Assembly (NCBI GenBank): GCA_947258655.1
Contig: CAMYJD010000033.1
Span: forward strand, 1 to 35,018
DNA from: an uncultured Gammaproteobacteria bacterium
Lineage (GTDB): Bacteria > Pseudomonadota > Gammaproteobacteria > JAADHQ01
Direction of reading: 5' to 3'
Length of the DNA: 35,018 nucleotides
Made by a program: the position numbers and the translations under genes. Under the pieces are notes generated by a model. That model had not been told where the DNA came from and searched no databases. It worked only from the letters and a program-made list of their open reading frames with translations. This document shows, piece by piece, positions 32,802-35,018 of the stretch (the first letter of the stretch is position 1; every line of letters begins with the position of its first letter).

Positions 32802-34523
32802 ATGCAGCCGCTCAGCCTGCTGCTGGTTGAGGATTCCGAGGATGACGCGCTGTTGCTGGTGCGGGAGCTGAAGCGTGGCGGTTATGATGTGACGTTCACC
32901 CGCGTATATGATCAGGAAAGCTTGCAGCAGGCTCTGGATGATGAAAACTGGGACCTGGTAATTACCGACCACAACCTGCCGGGATTCAGTTCAGATCAGG
33001 CAATCATGTCAATAAAGGACTGTGGTCGCGATATCCCGGTTATAATCGTATCCGGCAGTATCGGTGAGGACATTGCCGTTGCTGCAATGAAGATGGGCGC
33101 GCACGACTACATCATGAAGAACAACCTGCCCCGCCTGGTGCCGGCCATAGAGCGGGAACTGCGCGAGGCAGAAAACAGACGTGATAGCCGGCGCGCTCAG
33201 GATACTATCCATCACATGGCCTATCATGATGCCCTGACCGGTCTTGCCAATCGTCATGAATTTGAAAATCGTCTGCAGCTCGCAATCGAGTCAACTGATA
33301 GTGAAGGCCTTGAGCATATCGTCATCTACCTGGACCTGGATCAGTTCAAGATAATCAATGATACCTGTGGCCATCATGCCGGTGATGAATTATTGCGTCA
33401 GCTCGCCGTGTTGTTTCGTGAGGTCATTCGCGAGTCGGATTGTCTGGCGCGCCTTGGTGGTGATGAATTTGGTCTGTTGCTGGAGCATTGTAGCCTTACC
33501 CGGGCCGAGCATATCGCCCAGGACATACTGCATCTGATCCGTGATTTTCGCTACACATGGGATGGCAGGAACTTTGCAATCGGCGTCAGTATGGGGCTGG
33601 TCGCGATTGATGGCGCGGACAAAAGTGTTTCAGACCTACTGCGCTCGGCAGATATAGCCTGTTATATGGCCAAGGACAAGGGACGTAGTCGTTACCATAT
33701 CTACAGGATCGATGATAAGGAGCTCGCGCTTCGCCATGGTGAGATGGAGTGGGTAAGCAGGATCCATAACGCCCTTGAGGATGAGCAATTTATCCTGCAA
33801 AAACAGCAAATTGTGCCGGTAGGATCGGCCCAGCCGGAATTCCAGCGCTATGAATTTCTGATCAGATTGCGCGGTACGGATGATGAGATGATCTATCCCG
33901 GTTCATTTATACCGGCAGCGGAACGCTATAATCTGATGCCCAAGCTCGATCGCTGGGTCATCAAGACGGCCTTTACATATCTGGCCGACGCCCTGGGCAA
34001 GGAATCCACTAGCGATAATCCGCACCAGTTTTTTATCAATTTGTCCGGCGCGTCACTGGGTGACAAGGCATTCTTTGACTATATAGAGCAACAGCTCTCA
34101 TTCTTTTCCCTGCATCCGGGAATGATCTGTTTTGAAATCACAGAAACGGTGGCCATTGCCAATATGCTCGAATCCGTTGATTTCATAAAGGGTATCAGGG
34201 CTGCCGGATGCAAGATCGCATTGGATGACTTCGGTTCGGGGCTCAGCTCGTTTTCGTACCTGAAGGCCATCCCTGCCGATTTCCTGAAAATTGATGGTAA
34301 TTTTGTCCGTGATATTACTGTTGATCGTATGGACAGGGCCATCGTCGAATCGATAAACCAGATTGCGCGCGTGGCAGGACTCGATACCATTGCCGAATTT
34401 GTCGAAAACAGAGCCATACTGGATGAATTGCGCATCATCGGCGTTGATTATGCGCAGGGTTTCGGTCTGCATAAACCGGTGCCACTGGACGATATATATC
34501 AATCCAGAATTCAAGCTTTGTAA
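32802..34523 (+). CDS. REC-GGDEF-EAL response regulator, c-di-GMP synthesis and breakdown
   Basis: ATG 32802 gives 573 aa. ATG 32778, inside the preceding gene, is an alternative (581 aa). The receiver has LLLVEDSEDDALLL and phospho-Asp56 in LVITDHNLPG. The GGDEF domain carries intact GGDEF at 219-223, preceded by an RESD inhibitory site. In the EAL domain the signature is EFL in YEFLIRLRG, with Glu351. NLSGAS, FEITET, DDFGSG, FLKIDG and AQGFGLHKP are also present, so both cyclase and phosphodiesterase could be active. The output of the sensory island is therefore probably a change in cyclic di-GMP, affecting attachment or motility. No clear terminator was seen after the gene. Confidence 0.93.
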   Translation: MQPLSLLLVEDSEDDALLLVRELKRGGYDVTFTRVYDQESLQQALDDENWDLVITDHNLPGFSSDQAIMSIKDCGRDIPVIIVSGSIGEDIAVAAMKMGAHDYIMKNNLPRLVPAIERELREAENRRDSRRAQDTIHHMAYHDALTGLANRHEFENRLQLAIESTDSEGLEHIVIYLDLDQFKIINDTCGHHAGDELLRQLAVLFREVIRESDCLARLGGDEFGLLLEHCSLTRAEHIAQDILHLIRDFRYTWDGRNFAIGVSMGLVAIDGADKSVSDLLRSADIACYMAKDKGRSRYHIYRIDDKELALRHGEMEWVSRIHNALEDEQFILQKQQIVPVGSAQPEFQRYEFLIRLRGTDDEMIYPGSFIPAAERYNLMPKLDRWVIKTAFTYLADALGKESTSDNPHQFFINLSGASLGDKAFFDYIEQQLSFFSLHPGMICFEITETVAIANMLESVDFIKGIRAAGCKIALDDFGSGLSSFSYLKAIPADFLKIDGNFVRDITVDRMDRAIVESINQIARVAGLDTIAEFVENRAILDELRIIGVDYAQGFGLHKPVPLDDIYQSRIQAL

Positions 34524-34658
34524 ATAATATACATTTAAACAGTGACTTAGAATGGATGCGCGTTATATTTAGGCTTGTTGGATAATGTTTGATTTTGCCT
34601 CGCCTCTGACTTCCGCCAATTATTTTTTACATTTTTGTGAATTATTTCATTTTAGTGG

Positions 34659-34686
34659 TTGACGGCCGGTATGAACCCCGTATAAT
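34659..34686 (+). promoter_or_regulatory. rrn P1 promoter
   Basis: TTGACG (34659-34664), a 16-bp spacer and a perfect TATAAT (34681-34686). A GC-rich discriminator GCGCGCC follows, as expected for growth-rate and ppGpp control. The AT-rich bases just upstream could be an UP element. Transcription would start near 34693. Confidence 0.85.
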
Positions 34687-34704
34687 GCGCGCCTCCAGAC
34701 ATGA

Positions 34705-34727
34705 CTGAAGCCGGTTTTCTGCTTCAG
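34705..34727 (+). other. Stem-loop between rrn P1 and P2
   Basis: CTGAAGC (34705-34711) pairs with GCTTCAG (34721-34727) around a nine-base loop. It is present only in P1 transcripts. It may be a boxB-like or spacing element of the antitermination leader; this is inference. Confidence 0.45.
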
Positions 34728-34767
34728 GACACAGCGGAAATAATACAGTTTTTATGACTCAGGTCTG

Positions 34768-34795
34768 TTGACTGAATGCCTTTTCGATGTATAAT
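34768..34795 (+). promoter_or_regulatory. rrn P2 promoter
   Basis: TTGACT (34768-34773), a 16-bp spacer and a perfect TATAAT (34790-34795), about 109 bp downstream of P1. Tandem P1/P2 promoters at this distance are usual for gammaproteobacterial rRNA operons. Confidence 0.8.
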
Positions 34796-34825
34796 GGTTG
34801 GCCCGGTTGAGCAAGCTCTCAGCCC

Positions 34826-34870
34826 TGCTTCTTTAAAAAATTAGATTAGATAATTTGTGTGGGCACTTGC
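34826..34870 (+). promoter_or_regulatory. rrn antitermination boxA and boxC
   Basis: TGCTTCTTTAAAAA (34826-34839) resembles boxA, TGCTCTTTAACA in E. coli, bound by NusB/NusE. GTGTGGGCACTTGC (34857-34870) matches the E. coli boxC region GTGTGGGCACT. Together they mark the Nus-dependent antitermination leader of the rRNA transcript. Confidence 0.7.
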
Positions 34871-34953
34871 GATGAATGTTCGTAGTACTAAGCAACATTC
34901 GTTACAGGTGACCTTGAAATCAATTTCAAAACTATCAGTAACGAGCCAAGATT

Positions 34954-34975
34954 TGACTGTTAGATTAAACAGTCA
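34954..34975 (+). other. Stem-loop just before 16S rRNA
   Basis: TGACTGTT (34954-34961) and AACAGTCA (34968-34975) form a perfect 8-bp hairpin with a six-base loop, ending about ten bases before the mature 16S 5' end. It is probably part of the leader processing structure. Confidence 0.6.
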
Positions 34976-34984
34976 CGAAAGATT

Positions 34985-35018
34985 GAACTGAAGAGTTTGA
35001 TCCTGGCTCAGATTGAAC
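34985..35018 (+). rRNA. rrs: 16S ribosomal RNA, 5' end only
   Basis: AGAGTTTGATCCTGGCTCAG, the universal 5' region of bacterial 16S rRNA, begins about seven bases after the estimated mature end. ATTGAAC follows, consistent with gammaproteobacteria (ATTGAACGCTGG). Only about 34 bases are inside the window, too few for identification below class level. Confidence 0.95.

Larger units (their letters stand above)
34524..34985 (+). other. rRNA operon promoter and leader region
   Basis: 462 bp without a protein gene. It contains an AT-rich upstream stretch (about 34615-34655), two near-consensus promoters, boxA- and boxC-like sequences and two stem-loops, all leading into 16S rRNA. Individual elements are listed separately. 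Confidence 0.8.

Noticed and set aside
1-35018. CRISPR arrays, tRNA genes, intact IS elements, prophage genes
   Set aside because: Looked for regular direct repeats, tRNA T-loop/anticodon patterns, transposase motifs and phage structural genes. None was seen.

Overview
The window is chromosomal DNA of a gammaproteobacterium. The evidence is the rppH-ptsP pair, the erpA, argC, anmK, tyrS and rrn neighbourhood, yggX, hemJ, an EI-Ntr protein, and a 16S rRNA start preceded by an rrn leader with recognisable boxA and boxC sequences. Species cannot be fixed from this sequence. Most genes have moderate GC and look vertically inherited. The AT-rich orphan gene at the left end is the main exception. 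No prophage, intact insertion sequence, CRISPR array or tRNA was seen.

Layout. (1) 1-1840: a partial YCII-family protein, an AT-rich inverted-repeat element, an orphan hypothetical gene, and an intergenic region with a TetR-operator-like palindrome. (2) 1840-4683: a short PqiA-like membrane protein facing a compact minus-strand operon (HAD phosphatase, FecCD/BtuC permease, BtuD-type ATPase) linked by ATGA overlaps. The permease is frameshifted. (3) 4853-7699: rppH-ptsP. (4) 7724-9415: a HesB/IscA-like carrier with an unusual Cys tail, followed by an orphan ATP-grasp ligase. (5) 9416-12408: two Fur-box-like sites, then an outer-membrane porin, a covalently flavinylated FMN-binding protein and a PepSY membrane protein. 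This is a candidate Fur-controlled extracytoplasmic reductase module. A strong terminator sits directly before the FMN gene. (6) 12670-17620: CysZ/EI24 protein, periplasmic dienelactone hydrolase, and a minus-strand set of ClC channel, TlpA-like thioredoxin, HemJ and YggX. (7) 17621-20489: a candidate small RNA or leader, then argC, a DUF6776-like coiled-coil protein and bactofilin. (8) 20490-22384: an IscR-like site before erpA, then a citrate synthase with a long, hairpin-rich 5' leader. (9) 22469-26476: anmK and an M23 endopeptidase, divergent from tyrS. (10) 26674-34523: a signalling island of PhnD-like lipoprotein, PAS histidine kinase, dCache-type histidine kinase, single-domain response regulator and REC-GGDEF-EAL protein. 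The second kinase carries an 8-bp tandem duplication that removes its natural C-terminus. (11) 34524-35018: rrn P1 and P2 promoters, leader and the first bases of 16S rRNA.

The most interesting functional units are three. The Fur-linked porin/flavoprotein/PepSY operon may carry electrons or iron across the envelope. The binding-protein-linked two-component and c-di-GMP island probably detects a small periplasmic anion or metalloid and changes lifestyle. The two structured non-coding stretches (17983-18160 and 21063-21188) are not explained by coding genes. All functional statements rest on motif recognition by eye. No database search was possible.
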